Positions 11,606 to 28,297 of a stretch of DNA of 64,000 nt are shown in pieces. Below the pieces are notes generated by a model. The model did no database searches, was not told where the DNA came from, and saw only the letters and a list, made by a program, of their open reading frames with translations. The translations under genes and the position numbers were made by a program. Within the stretch, counting starts at the first letter, position 1. The number at the start of each line of letters is the position of its first letter. Source of the DNA: Mastigias papua (taxonomy: Eukaryota > Cnidaria > Scyphozoa > Rhizostomeae > Mastigiidae); assembly GCA_964019165.1 (NCBI GenBank), contig OZ025268.1:18822784-18886783 (forward strand), given 5' to 3'.

Positions 11606-11890
11606 TTGATGATATGATATGATATGATATGATATGATATGATATGATATGATATGATATGATATGATATGATATGATATGATATGATATGATATGATAT
11701 GATATGATATGATATGATATGATATGATATGATATGATATGATATGATATGATATGATATGATATGATATGATATGATGTGATATGATATGATATGATAT
11801 GATGTGATATGATATGATATGATATGATGTGATATGATATGATATGATATGATGTGATATGATATGATAAGATATGATACAATATGATAT
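11606..11890. repeat. GATAT pentanucleotide array with 25-bp higher-order structure
   Basis: About 56 tandem GATAT units. From about 11757 to 11855 every fifth unit is GATGT (11776, 11801, 11826, 11851), so the array there repeats as a 25-bp unit of four GATAT plus one GATGT. Confidence 0.95.
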
Positions 11891-12762
11891 ATCGATAGCT
11901 ATTTTTGCATGCTTTGTGTTTAATCTAGGGACCTGAAGACCCACACAGTGCCATGTTGCATAGTATGACTGCGAGGATCTGTCCTGAGATTTATCCCAGA
12001 TGCTACCCTCCCCCCTGAAATAAGGTCCCATGCTAGAACTTCAAAGTTGCTAGTAAGCCACCACTTTTGAATATATTCCCTTCACAGAGGATAATGAAGA
12101 TTTAGTGATAAACTCAAACGGATATTCAGACTGTTCAACTTTACTATGAAGGTAAAAGGTTTTGAAAATGATTTTGTGTAGTATATCTGGTTTAATTCTA
12201 TAAGCCCCTGGAATAAGCCCTCGCTTCCAATAAGCCCCCATCCACAAGCATCAAAAATAAATAAGTCTTCAGGGGGCATATACATGCTTTTAATCTAGAC
12301 ACATAATATCTAGAAAAAGCGAACGTGACACCGAGCCATTCACGTAACTGAGTGCTGAAAAAGCAAAGAGTATCCACACGTGTTGATCATTTGCTCGTAG
12401 TTTCTATTTGCTTTGTAAGAAAGCATGGCGCCTAATTTTTGCAACGTGGGATTAATTAAAATTCAAGACATTTTTTGACAATAGTCCTATGGCATTGTTG
12501 TATCTTTCTTTCCATTCATTTCTAGGTAACCACACTGAGAAACCTGCACTCAAGGTAATCCCTTTCGCCTTCATTCATTTCCTTTGCCCTTATATTGATA
12601 TATTATACTATTTACTTACTATTTCATTCAAAAATCTAAGGAGGCTGTATTCCGTTACTCTGACACAAGACAGCCACTACCATACGCACCACTAATTTTC
12701 AACAGCAGAATTCAAATAATGCAAAATGTTGCCTTCAAAACTGCCTCATTTATCAGTATTTT
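11891..12762. other. Intergenic, no supported gene
   Basis: No supported exon. A short segment at 12526-12554 is bracketed by TTTCTAG and GTAATC but is only 29 nt and encodes nothing recognisable. Confidence 0.4.
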
Positions 12763-13087
12763 TATATAAGAAACAAACATTCTGTTTTTAAGTAAGATTT
12801 TTCTTGATCTATTAACAAATCAAGCATTCAATGTTTCTGAAAATTCGTGAAATTTCCAATAGCAACAAAAAAACTTTGAGACGTGAAGTAGATTGGTTAG
12901 TTGATAACACCTGAGCCACGGATGTTGCTTTTTGTATACTGTTTAATCAAAACTTTCGTGCAAAAGCAGCTTCTTCAAGTTTACAGTTGAAGCTAACCCC
13001 GCCTGTGATTCTTGAAATGTTTGTTTATTTCTGCCTGATTTGGGTCTCATGTTTTCAATATATATTGGCTTCTTATAAAAAAACACA
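12763..13087. mobile_element. F2-related MITE (TATAAGAAAC sub-family)
   Basis: The left end reads TTTTTATATAAGAAACAAAC and the right end GGCTTCTTATAAAAAAACAC, giving inverted termini of about 15 bp. The interior aligns by eye, over about 300 bp, with 27590-27905, including shared words CAATAGCAACAA, GAGACG, GGATGTTG, TTCAAGTTTAC and TGCCTGATTTG. Confidence 0.65.
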
Positions 13088-13958
13088 TATCCTCTATAGT
13101 TTCAGCAAGACGTAACAAAACTATCAATTGATCAGGCAAGCTGCAATTCGATAGATTGATGATAACCTGAAACAGACCTAATATCATTTTTAATTTATCA
13201 TTTAAGTTATCTTTTTAAACCTGTGATTAAAATTACCACTGGCAATTATTTTGTTGCAAGGTACTTTAACTTAGTTTATTTGTTATTCTTTTCGCTTCTG
13301 TGTTAGTGTAGTGTCAAGTGTATGTTATATACTAGATTAATAATCATATATTGTAAATTCAAAGGAATAAAAACCAATAAATGGAACACACCAACAAATA
13401 CAGAGATTTTAAAGGTATTGGTACCAAATATAACTGGGGTACCTGTGACCGAAATGCACGCATTAATTAATGCAGCATACTCATAATCATGATAGCATTT
13501 ATTTACATTGGATGTTGCATAGTTGCTAAAAAGAATTGATACCAAGCTAAAAAATGAGTTACAAAGATAATGAAGACATGTTTATATATGTAAAACCTCA
13601 GGAAGTATAATTGAATAGTAATATAACTAATATAACTAATATTAGTAATAGTAATATAACTAAACCTCAGAAGAAAATACTAATGAAAGAACTTGCTTAC
13701 TTGCAACTAGCCGTCTATTCCTACAGACTTTTCAGGCTCAAATCAAGCTTAGTTATAAATATATATACATACATACATACATATATGTTTGCATATATGA
13801 ATGTATATAAAGCTACAATCTCTAAAAAATTTATAAATACTACATAGAATTCAGCCTTTTACTACATTTCAACTTGCGTCTTCATCAGTTATTGTCAGTC
13901 ATAGCTGATGGGACGAAAGTTGAAAGGCCTTAAAAAGTTTAATTTGTTTCTTGAATTC
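13088..13958. other. Intergenic, no supported gene
   Basis: AT-rich. Contains short ATA/TAATA runs at 13612-13660 and a CATA/TATG tract at 13755-13810. Confidence 0.5.
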
Positions 13959-14168
<210 letters not shown>

Positions 14169-14757
14169 TAGTCACTATCATGACCTGCATCAAAGAATCA
14201 AGCCCCTTTCCAACCAGTTATTAGTTCCGCACGGCCTACAGTGGCATGCCAAAGTTCTGGCAAGATCATTTCTATGACCAGATGTGCATGTTGGCTTAAA
14301 GTGTATCTAAGCAAGATCAAAAGGGTTAACAAATGACATGCTTTCCATGTGCATACTGTTACTTAGCTACCTGCTTTGCATGAAAATTTACATGGCATGT
14401 GAATCGGCAGCTTTTATCTGAGCTCTTTTGCAAGGCTGTTATGGTATTGAGTTAAGGACTCCATTTTTCTGCATTTATACACCCTGATAGTGTTGTCTCA
14501 AGAGGTAATTTTTCTATTTAGTGGAAGCTAGTGAACATTGTCCAAAATACTGGCTCAGCGTATACATTGCACATGTATCTTAAGTTTCATATCATATAGA
14601 ATGTAGACTAAGATATAAAAGAGTGAAGCCTATAAGATACAAAAAAACAGTAGAGAATGCCTTAATGAAGTAACATAGTTTCTTACCTTTTTTCCTACTC
14701 CAATGCATTACTCAACGCATAAAAAATGCATTTGTCATGTCAGATTATTTATTATAG

Positions 14758-14884
14758 GAGGTGCCCAATACTACCCTGTTAGAAGCAGACGAGTTCTGTT
14801 CAGTTATGCTAAGAAGAGAGCTATTCATGATAGAAATGTATGGAGATCCATAGTCGCCAACGTCAACCTAGACACGGCACTGCG
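14758..14884 (+). CDS. Candidate internal exon, unrecognised
   Basis: A 127-nt segment sits between a plausible acceptor (ATTATTTATTATAG) and a consensus donor (CTGCG, then GTAAGT). Only one of the three frames is open across it (entry phase 1, exit phase 2). It encodes GAQYYPVRSRRVLFSYAKKR, continuing to WRSIVANVNLDTALR, a basic and aromatic sequence that looks more protein-like than its surroundings. No partner exons were found within about 1.5 kb on either side and no family is recognised. It may be an exon of a larger gene, a relict, or chance. Confidence 0.25.
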
Positions 14885-15533
14885 GTAAGTGAGGTAAGCA
14901 GTATGCTAAGAAATGTTGTTTAGTTGAGGTATGAAAAATAAGTATTCCTCATGGCAGTATCATGACACATTATGCCTACTATTATACTCTGCTCATTTGT
15001 AAAGGCGCTTAAAATAGCCAGCAGGACTTAAAAATTCTACAAGGTTTAAAAGTGTATGGGGCTGGAATAGATAGGTGTTGGATAGGTAGGCCAAGGGAAA
15101 TTTTACATTGGGATAGTGTAGTTGCAGTATGTACAGAGATATGAACAGAGAAGCATCTGGACACCACTCAATTAAACTAGGTGCAAGAGTAAAGTAAAAC
15201 TTGGAAAGAAAGTTGAAAGTAAAGCAACTAGAAGCCAACAAATTTTCTATATGTCAAAACTCTTGTTACAGGAACACTGTCTGCTGATATATAAGGGAAA
15301 GTAGATATTATGGAACAAGAGCTCCATAGCTCCACCTAGTTACTATAAACCTCTTACTTCAACAGTTTTCAACTGCTATCTGTATGTAATGCATCAAATA
15401 TTGTGTAGTCAGTCTTAGGCCCCATCCTTGTCAAAGGTTCTCTAGCGGAGCCGTTGAGAAGAAGGTAGTTGGGGTGAGGATGGTAAGGAGAGGAATAGAC
15501 ATTCACTGACAGGATGGGCATGGTATCTAACAG

Positions 15534-15920
15534 TTGGGGAAAGTTTTTTTGGTGCATGCAAGAAGCTTTGCAAAAGTAACATGGCAAAGGAAATATATTT
15601 GGTACAAATGCACAGAAAACCGTATTGATCAGCAAAAATACAAACGGGTACCGCAAAAGTTTGTCAAATGCACTCACTACGGGGACTGCAAGGGAGTTCT
15701 CTACCAAAGTTTCACTGCGCAACAAGGCAATTTTAGTTCCAGTGCAAGATTGAAGCATATTTCATAAACGGGACTTAATTTTGTAATCAAACAAAATTTC
15801 AATGGACCTTCCAGTGTATGGAAGGAAGCGCACGAAGTTATTTGATGACTCTTTTGCTCTGGTGAAAGGGACTGAAATCAACAAAAATATAGAAGACAAT
15901 TCTGCATTCATATGGATTTA
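15534..15920 (+). other. Possible decayed coding sequence, weakly zinc-finger-like
   Basis: A 77-residue frame (15534-15767) contains KYIWYKC, then CTHYGDCKGVLYQSF, ending ARLKHIS and stop. Shortly after, in another frame, 15802-15921 reads MDLPVYGRKRTKLFDDSFAL onward to a stop. The W..C...C....C...KH order is loosely like FLYWCH/MULE-associated zinc fingers, but spacing does not fit well and I do not claim the family. Frame changes and stops suggest a relict, perhaps of a transposon gene. Confidence 0.2.
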
Positions 15921-15924
15921 ATGC

Positions 15925-16500
15925 TGGAAATGGGCCTGAATTTAAGAAGTTGTGTTGAGAAAGCGAATCTTGCAAAATACGTGACTGAAATATCCAACAA
16001 GACCTTTTCTTTGACAAACATATATGGTTCGAAAATAACGCAACATTCAGGTTTTGTTAAGGCACGGTCAAATGTATCCAACATTTAGATGCGTTGTTAA
16101 ATGCGTTTGGTCACCTAAGCTGGATCATCCAACATTTGCAAAGTGATGTTGGATCAAGTTTAATATCAGCGTTCGTAGAATGTTTGTCTCACGTTTGAGG
16201 CTGGTTGATATTTGCAGAACTTGAAATTGAAGTCAATGAGACATCGTGGGTGTGTGGTATGGTACCATACATATGGATCCCTTAAATTCAAATTTTCTTA
16301 CTGCAGATATTCTTGCCTAGCAGTAAATTTGAGACAAAATTAACCTTTTTGTGTTTGTTCTCATGTTTTTTCGCATCCTCGTTTCTTTTTCTCTTTCGAG
16401 TAAATTAAATTGAATTGTAAATGCCCGTTCTTGGATGGAACTCTGATGACTTAATGTCTATTCCCTCCAGGATGGGCACAGCAGTTGCATTTTATTGTAA
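15925..16500. other. 3' flank of the GPCR gene, nothing else seen
   Basis: No open frame with splice context was found. A block of short repeated words around CCAACATTT (about 16075-16150 and 16560-16640) suggests a decayed local duplication. Confidence 0.4.
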
Positions 16501-16510
16501 TAAGTGTATT

Positions 16511-16516
16511 TTTATT
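16511..16516 (-). terminator. Poly(A) signal of the GPCR gene
   Basis: TTTATT on the plus strand gives AATAAA on the minus strand, about 165 bp past the GPCR stop codon. It is a reasonable 3' end for that transcript. Confidence 0.5.
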
Positions 16517-16680
16517 GATAAATATAAGTTTGATCGAAATAATACGCGTTTAACTACCCCATCCAACATTTCATTTCTGGGCTTGCATATAAAGCTCTTA
16601 TTCTTGAGCGTGTCGCTTCGCAGGCATTATCAGATGATGGAAATGTTTGGATGAAATGCTGGATGCGTTTGACCAAGGCC

Positions 16681-17679
16681 TTATACTCTTGAATGCTTCC
16701 TAAGAGATTTATAACTACATGTTAGGAAGCGCCACATGTATTTTTGAAAACTGGTTCGAGTCAACAAGTACAAAATTGGGTTTGCAACACTGTTCAAGAT
16801 TGCCATTGTCAAGCAGATTCTTCGCAACCATGGGATACCAATTCTGTGGCCAATCGAGTAACTAAAACGGTAAATAGTCAATGGCAACCAACTGATGGTA
16901 AAAATTAACATGATTTTGATGCAAAATTTTGCAACTTTAATCTCCTTTAATTCAGACTTTAAATGGCTCAATTCTCTCTGCCATATTTTATCCGCAGAGT
17001 CAAGGAAATTGACGTTTTTATCAGCACATGAGAGTGGTTTAATCCTCAGTAGTCCACTTACCGTTTGAAGTCGCTCTCTAACGACATGCACATGCTCCCA
17101 GATAATCCTGTAGAGGTGTATGTTGGAGATGATCAGAAATGCCGAGCCCAGTATAAAACAAACTGTCAAAATATACCCTCTCAGTTGTAATTCTGTATCT
17201 CCAGAAAACTTCACAAAGATGCTTATCTCTTGAGTGACTATCAGAGCCGGTATTATCCAGCACAAAGATATGAGAGCATTGATCCTTTTTCGAGTCATGA
17301 TAGCCTTATAGCGTAATGGCATTCTTATTGCTATCAACCGATCCAGTGTCATGACACTTGTCGAGAAAATCGACGTAAACATGCTGCCAAAGAGGAGTAT
17401 TACTCCGATAGGCTCGTAAACATATTTCGAACTGCCAGTTATCAAGGCTCCTGCATATACAATACATGATACCCCGACCAGACTGTCTGCCAGAGTCATT
17501 GATAAAAGTATCTTGTTATTTGTTTGCGTAAGAAATTTCCTACGAAATATGACGAACATGAAGACAAATAGCGAGTTTAAGCCTAAGGACATGGATCCAA
17601 TTACCACCAGACTCCAATGAGATATTGCAGTCTGTAAATGTGGCTCTTCTTCTAGGGTGGTGTTATGAAGGTGGCTCAT
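16681..17679 (-). CDS. Rhodopsin-class (class A) G-protein-coupled receptor
   Basis: A single uninterrupted frame of 332 residues with the seven-helix plan. N-glycosylation site NTT at 6-8. TM1 has GLN at 33-35. TM2 has LAD at 63-65. TM3 ends with DRL at 113-115 in place of DRY, followed by AIRMPLRY. TM4 has W141 and P144. The third intracellular loop is about 55 residues. TM6 has SWLP at 263-266. TM7 has NPILY at 300-304, then a basic tail with C321, a possible palmitoylation site. The usual disulfide cysteine at the start of TM3 and its partner in loop 2 are both absent, and TM5 has no proline. These absences, with DRxxAIRxPLRY, resemble the MECA-type receptors (melanocortin, cannabinoid, adenosine), and the DRY region is closest to adenosine receptors. 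The ligand cannot be assigned. Cnidarians carry many such intronless receptors. The start (GGAGACATGA) has G at -3, a fair context. Confidence 0.9.
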   Translation of the reverse strand: MSHLHNTTLEEEPHLQTAISHWSLVVIGSMSLGLNSLFVFMFVIFRRKFLTQTNNKILLSMTLADSLVGVSCIVYAGALITGSSKYVYEPIGVILLFGSMFTSIFSTSVMTLDRLIAIRMPLRYKAIMTRKRINALISLCWIIPALIVTQEISIFVKFSGDTELQLRGYILTVCFILGSAFLIISNIHLYRIIWEHVHVVRERLQTVSGLLRIKPLSCADKNVNFLDSADKIWQRELSHLKSELKEIKVAKFCIKIMLIFTISWLPLTIYRFSYSIGHRIGIPWLRRICLTMAILNSVANPILYLLTRTSFQKYMWRFLTCSYKSLRKHSRV

Positions 17680-18046
17680 GTCTCCTTGTTGCTGTGTATA
17701 AGATAGATCTTCAATGCAGTGAAGTCAACTGTCAATATTTTCTAAGTCTAAATACCAGGGATGTATGCACAGTCGACAAGAATCAACTCTTCTTCATCGC
17801 TTGCATTGATATAATATCATTGTTCGCGATACAGTTACGATTGCAAACTGCACATAACTGCTATTTGGCCTTAGAGTTTTCTTTCATATTGCTATAGCAG
17901 TCGCTAGCCAGATGAAACCTCACTGTGAAATTTAATAATCGTCTTACAAACAGCTTGCAGGTCGTCACTGAGAAGACTTTTGAACTTAGAAAGTAGTTCA
18001 AACCTTGCCACTCTGCTATGTAATAATGGTTCAAATGCCAGTGAAC
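17680..18046 (-). promoter_or_regulatory. Probable 5'-UTR exon of the GPCR gene with splice acceptor
   Basis: On the minus strand a strong pyrimidine tract and AG (TTTCTTTTTTTCAG) ends at 18047, so the coding exon may begin at 18046 and run 367 nt of untranslated leader into the ATG. No donor for a first exon was found with confidence upstream. If correct, the receptor is intronless only in its coding part. Confidence 0.4.
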
Positions 18047-18049
18047 CTG

Positions 18050-21000
18050 AAAAAAAGAAATTTAAATAAAATCGACTGAATGGGAAAATATTAGTGAGAA
18101 TGTATAGTCGACCTACAAATTTGTCAGCTTATGTATACTATTCTCCTACCTCGGAACTCTTTCAATAGTCTCTTAGCTATAGGAGATAGGTTCCATCTCT
18201 GATTCCCACCTTGGCAGTAGTTTCATTAAAACCCACCTTAAGACCATTTAAAGTGAGGGAAAACATTTTAAATGTATTTGATTTCTAGCACTCGTATTAA
18301 TTTCGTTCTCCTTTGAAACATTCCCATTTCTGCCTTCGGTTGGTCTCAGTATCGCTGTCTCCTTTCTTTTGAAACATCCTCACCTTCTATTAAATGGGTA
18401 GCTACATGATCACCCAAATGGGGCTGCCACCAGCTCCCTTCTCAGGCCGTCTCTTGCAAAAACATTTACGAATGCTTTTGAACATGAGCCTTTGATTCTC
18501 AGTGCTCGGCTGAATTGAATGTTCAGCCGACTTTCCATGAAGTTTATCTTCATTGTTTCTTATATTATTTGACTTAGGGATTTGACTCAACTCAGTATGA
18601 ACTTAAATCCTTTAAGTGCAAATAGACTTAGCTACAATTCCTCTTTGCAATTAGGTAATTTTTTATTCACTGCCGCTTGTTTATTACTATGCATAATGAG
18701 CTCCTTCATTACACATGCAAAATTCCTCGGATAATTTCTACTGTAAATCAGAACCTGGCAGCGCTTGGCGAAGGGCTGCAATATAGAAGCTGTAATGTAA
18801 ACAAACTCGAACTAAATGTAGTGCCTACGGAGTCTGCAGTGATCATAGTTATCAAGAGGTTTTCCTAAAACTTTAATCAAAGCAGTAGCATTTCCCTGCC
18901 CTTGCTGACTAGAGATTGCAACCTTCGACTCAAGTCACTATGGGTTATTTATTTTCCAGAGGGCGGTTATCAAACCAGCCCGCATCCAGAGGCATTTATA
19001 AGCATCTTTTCCTTCTCCTCAGCATTGCCTGCTTTATCGGAGAATCGTAAATTTCAATTAAAATTAAATGTTTAATGGCTCTATATCCTTCACCACTGTG
19101 GGTAGCATATGTTGTAAATATTGCCACAGCAGCTGTTGCTTCCAACCTATGAAGAAACCTTATGCCATTCCTGCATGTTTATACAGAAAATGTTCCTTTC
19201 AGGATTCCTCTCATACCCTTATATTCCTAGATTTTCTAAAAGACAACACTATAATATACTACTGAACTCGAGACCAGCAGTTCCCTACCTTTTCTTGCAG
19301 TACTCTTTCACAACCTGACAAGCACTCCTTTCTTCCCAGTATTTTGTGGAAATAGACCTGTAGATGATGCATTGGTCATTTTATCAATTTTTTGGTAATT
19401 ATGCATAATGATCTGTCATAAACACCTCCTTTATAAGCTCCGCAAGCTTCTCTCTCGCCATTGTCCTAAATGACTTTCTTGACGTAAACCTACAATGCCC
19501 CCTTATACTTTCTACGTTTGTATATTACGTCATGAACAGTACGGGGAGCTGCAGCTCATATAAGCATAGCTGCAGATATTGCAGCTAAATCCAATTCTTA
19601 CTCTCAACTGGCAAATGAACCAAACAGGCAGCATAAAGATGCTAGAATCTTGCCTAAACCTCACAACAATTCAAGCGTAACTGTTTTCTAAAAGTAGAAA
19701 ACGTAAGCTAAAATTTCATCGCTCCCATTACGATTCTGGTTTAAGTAAGATGGCAGTAAAGATAACTTAGGATGACGCTTGACTTTGAAAACACTGAATT
19801 TTACATGGTTTTTGAAAAGTATTCGCTCGCAGCAGAATCCACCAGGCACTTTCCTAAAGCTCGGAGCCCTGGTCCTCGCCTTCGTTGATATGTTCTTGCG
19901 TCATAAAAAGTAAGCGCCTTTTACACGCTCTGACTGGTTCCTATACCATTATAATTAAGGAGCCGATTGTATGGAACCGTTTTAGACTCTACTATTGCAT
20001 TGCACTTTGCTATTTGATCTAAAACAGGATAGAAATGTAATACAAATTAGAAGAGTGATCAACTCCTGTCCTAGTCAAAGTATAAAACATGAACTGTAGA
20101 CAATTACTCGAACAGAGTATAGAGCAAATGTGAAGAAGGATTCATTAAGTTATTTCCAAAAGTTTTTTAACCATAAAACGTTTTACTGTCCTCTTGTTCT
20201 TTTCTCTGATTTAAATAGCGGTTCTATGTATGAATCAAATTTGACAATTGCAATGACATATCTCGTAATGTTTTTGATAGAGGAGCCATAAAATGCGCGA
20301 TGTTTCAGATCCAGCAGATCAGCTTCAATAGCCGTACTTTGTCAAACAGTTTGACACTACTTGTAGCAAGCTTTTTTGGTTTCGGGTTGTTCCTGCGTGA
20401 CATTTGATGCTCAAGTACCACAGAAGGCAGAATTTGCCTATTCGATTGCTAAGTATATTGCAGGCAAAATAGAAAAAGAAAGCGAGAGTTGGAAGATTGG
20501 TGTGCTGTGCAATATAAGCTGGCTTAAAGTCCCACTAACCAATAATTCTTCTATGAGTCTTGCTGGTTTTACAATTTGTCGCTTCGATATTCTCTTCGTG
20601 TTGCACTGCTGCACCATTTTGAAATTATCATATAACAGCCACCGCAATCTTGCAACGTGTCCATTTCACTGTAGCAGTAAAATAACTTATTTTCATTAAA
20701 TTATGCTACAGGAGATTTTATGAAAATCCAGTCACTAAACCTTACACATTCCCACTTTGACAGTTGTTCTCCACGTAGTAATCACCTACTCCTCATGAAG
20801 TTCAGTCTCCCGAGTATTTCAAAACTTTCCCCAGCTCAGTCATTGCAACTTCTTGCTCTAATAGTACTTTGTTAAGTATTCCACTTCACCTCTCAGTCTA
20901 TTAGACCTTTCCCATAATTACTAAACCATGGCGCGCCGAGCAATGCATTATGGTACTAGTAGTTAAACATTAGGTCGCGCTATGATTTTTATGGCTTTGT

Positions 21001-21100
21001 GCTGTAGTATAATAGAAGGAGGAGTCATTGCAAAGGATATCCAGTAAAAACATGGCTGGTTCATCTGAATAAGTCAAAGGGCATGCTCCTTGTTTTTTTT
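18050..21100. other. Intergenic or 5'-intron sequence of the GPCR gene, no supported gene
   Basis: A minus-strand frame at 18402-18590 (62 codons, basic, Ser/Asn-rich) and a plus-strand frame at 20376-20699 have no splice sites or domains that support them. No clear repeat was recognised. Confidence 0.4.
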
Positions 21101-21123
21101 TCAAAGCTCTCGTCGGAGGAGCC

Positions 21124-21476
21124 ATGCCTCTGGAGTGGCTAAACATGATTTGGGAGAGAAAGCTGATGCATTATCCATGGGGCCTACGCCACCCGGGGTC
21201 AATCGAAACAGTAAGTGAAGTAGAAAAACCGGAACTGGTATGTGCAACAAGAGAAGGCTGGACAAGGTTCTTAGTTGTATTGCCAAACTTTGATAGCATG
21301 GAATCGGACAGAAAATTGATAAATAGTTTAGTGGCAATGCCAGATCTTGGAACTCCTGTGAAAGCATCCAGAAACGGCCTACTGAAAATCAATCTCTCGA
21401 TTGACGTGGCCACCGTGCCTAAATATGTTAAAATCAAATCAAATCAAATCAAATCAAACAAAAAAACAGTAGAAAC
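21124..21476 (+). other. Open frame upstream of the SWIM relict, uncertain
   Basis: A frame of 127 codons runs from 21124 to 21507 and ends in an AAATC microsatellite. Its sequence (WERKLMHYPWGLRHPG, EGWTRFLVVLPNFDSMESD) is not recognised, and the opposite strand is equally open. It may be the N-terminal part of the same decayed gene in another frame, or chance. Confidence 0.2.
21431..21458. repeat. AAATC pentanucleotide repeat
   Basis: About five and a half units of AAATC just upstream of the SWIM relict. Confidence 0.9.
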
Positions 21477-21896
21477 TTTGGAAGGGGTTATGTTCGTGAC
21501 GTGTTAGTGAAACCAAACATTGAAGCTACCAGGATATTATTTCGTGCCAAAGGCAGGGTACTTGCCTCCATGAAAAGTGTGCAAAACTTGATATAAGTTC
21601 ATCAGCGTGACGGGGAAGTGGTGTTTGCAACATGAAACTGTAAAACTGGTGAAGGTGGATGTTGTAAACATGCTGCTACACTTCTCTACACCATTCTTGA
21701 TTTTGTCAACATGGAAGGACAGAAATGGAATATCCCTTCTCAATCAAGCAGTGCAAAAGTCTGGACTTTCCAGTTTTATGAACTTGTTCTGAAAAAGAAG
21801 AGGAAGAAAAAGAGAGGAAAAGGCCATGTGTTGTTGGAGAGAGGGGAACATTGTGCCACACCATTATTTGCACAAGAAACTAGTAAGGCGAATTAG
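21477..21896 (+). pseudogene. SWIM-type zinc-finger pseudogene
   Basis: One frame reads GRGYVRDVLVKPNIEATRIL, a basic segment FRAKGRVLASMKS, then GEVVFAT-stop-NCKTGEGG and CCKHAATLLYTILDF, and ends after a KKKRKKKRGK cluster at TAG (21894-21896). The CxCx(n)CxH SWIM motif is plain: its first cysteine codon appears as TGA and a second stop (TAA) lies about 20 codons earlier. SWIM domains bind DNA or protein, and in invertebrates they occur in large families linked to YqaJ-type nucleases and MULE-type transposons. The two stops without frameshift indicate a single-exon, transposon-associated gene that decayed fairly recently. No YqaJ or transposase domain is visible downstream. Confidence 0.65.
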
Positions 21897-22554
21897 AAGA
21901 CCTAGTAAGGAAACTATGGGTCGCAGGAAATGCATATTTAGTCTGTGGTGCCCTGGAGTCTAATGATTGTGTGCTATGTACTTCTTTCGAAACTTCATCA
22001 ACGAGAGCTATTCAAGAAAGACTGATATTTCCATGACTCCTCCGTCTATCATACTACAACACACTCAACTCATAAAAATCGTAACAATGCAACCCAAGGT
22101 TTAACTACCATTACCCTTATGCATTGACCACCGTGCGATGATTTACGTCATTACGGCACAAGTCTATTATAAAGAAAGGCCGTTGATGTCGGTCTATTCA
22201 ATTCAATAAACAATATTTGGCCAGTCAAATGCCACCCTTTGTTGATGCTTTAAGAGCTGCATTCATTTCTTTCCTAGAGAGATAAACTGTATCACACCAC
22301 CTGTCACTTGACTGTTCCTGGTACCTTCAGCAAAAATTAGAACTGTTGCGCTAAGCTTGAGAAAGGATCCATTAATTATTCAATACCTATCGCCATAACG
22401 CAAGAAAGGCGTTACTAGACCGTAAATGAATACAATATATTTGATTGTATGCAGAACAAGGCGATTAATAGCGGTTTGGACATTTCAATCGAAAACTGCG
22501 CTCCATTAGAATTGTTGAGTAGATCAGGTAGAAAGCTAAATCGCCAAGGAAATG
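21897..22554. other. Intergenic between SWIM relict and RSPH1
   Basis: No supported coding segment. It probably contains the distal promoter of RSPH1. Confidence 0.4.
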
Positions 22555-22577
22555 GTTACCAAGACGCCAGTAAACAA
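22555..22577 (+). promoter_or_regulatory. RSPH1: RFX half-site and FOX-type site upstream of RSPH1
   Basis: GTTACC (22555-22560) fits the left X-box half (GTNRCC), though the right half is poor. GTAAACAA (22570-22577) is a consensus forkhead site. Both lie 95-117 bp before the ATG. RFX factors and FOXJ1 are the established activators of motile-cilium genes, radial-spoke genes included, so the pair is plausible here; binding is inferred. Confidence 0.4.
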
Positions 22578-22671
22578 CATAGACAGTAGAAAGTAGTTAG
22601 TGGCAGAAATCGATCCAGAGCATTTTAGAGGATTCAAGTTTTTGTCGCTGAGGAGTGTTGAGTTAGCAAAA

Positions 22672-28297
<5,626 letters not shown>

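Noticed and set aside
11493..12031. Two long minus-strand frames with ISYHI repeats
   Set aside because: They read through the GATAT array and have no domain, start context or splice support.
12526..12554. Short segment between TTTCTAG and GTAATC as a possible extra last exon of the VWC gene
   Set aside because: Only 29 nt, 3.5 kb past a good terminal exon with a stop codon, and it encodes nothing recognisable.
16750..16790. GGTTCGAGTC as a tRNA T-arm
   Set aside because: It lies inside the GPCR coding sequence and no matching acceptor, D or anticodon arms surround it; no tRNA was found anywhere in the window.
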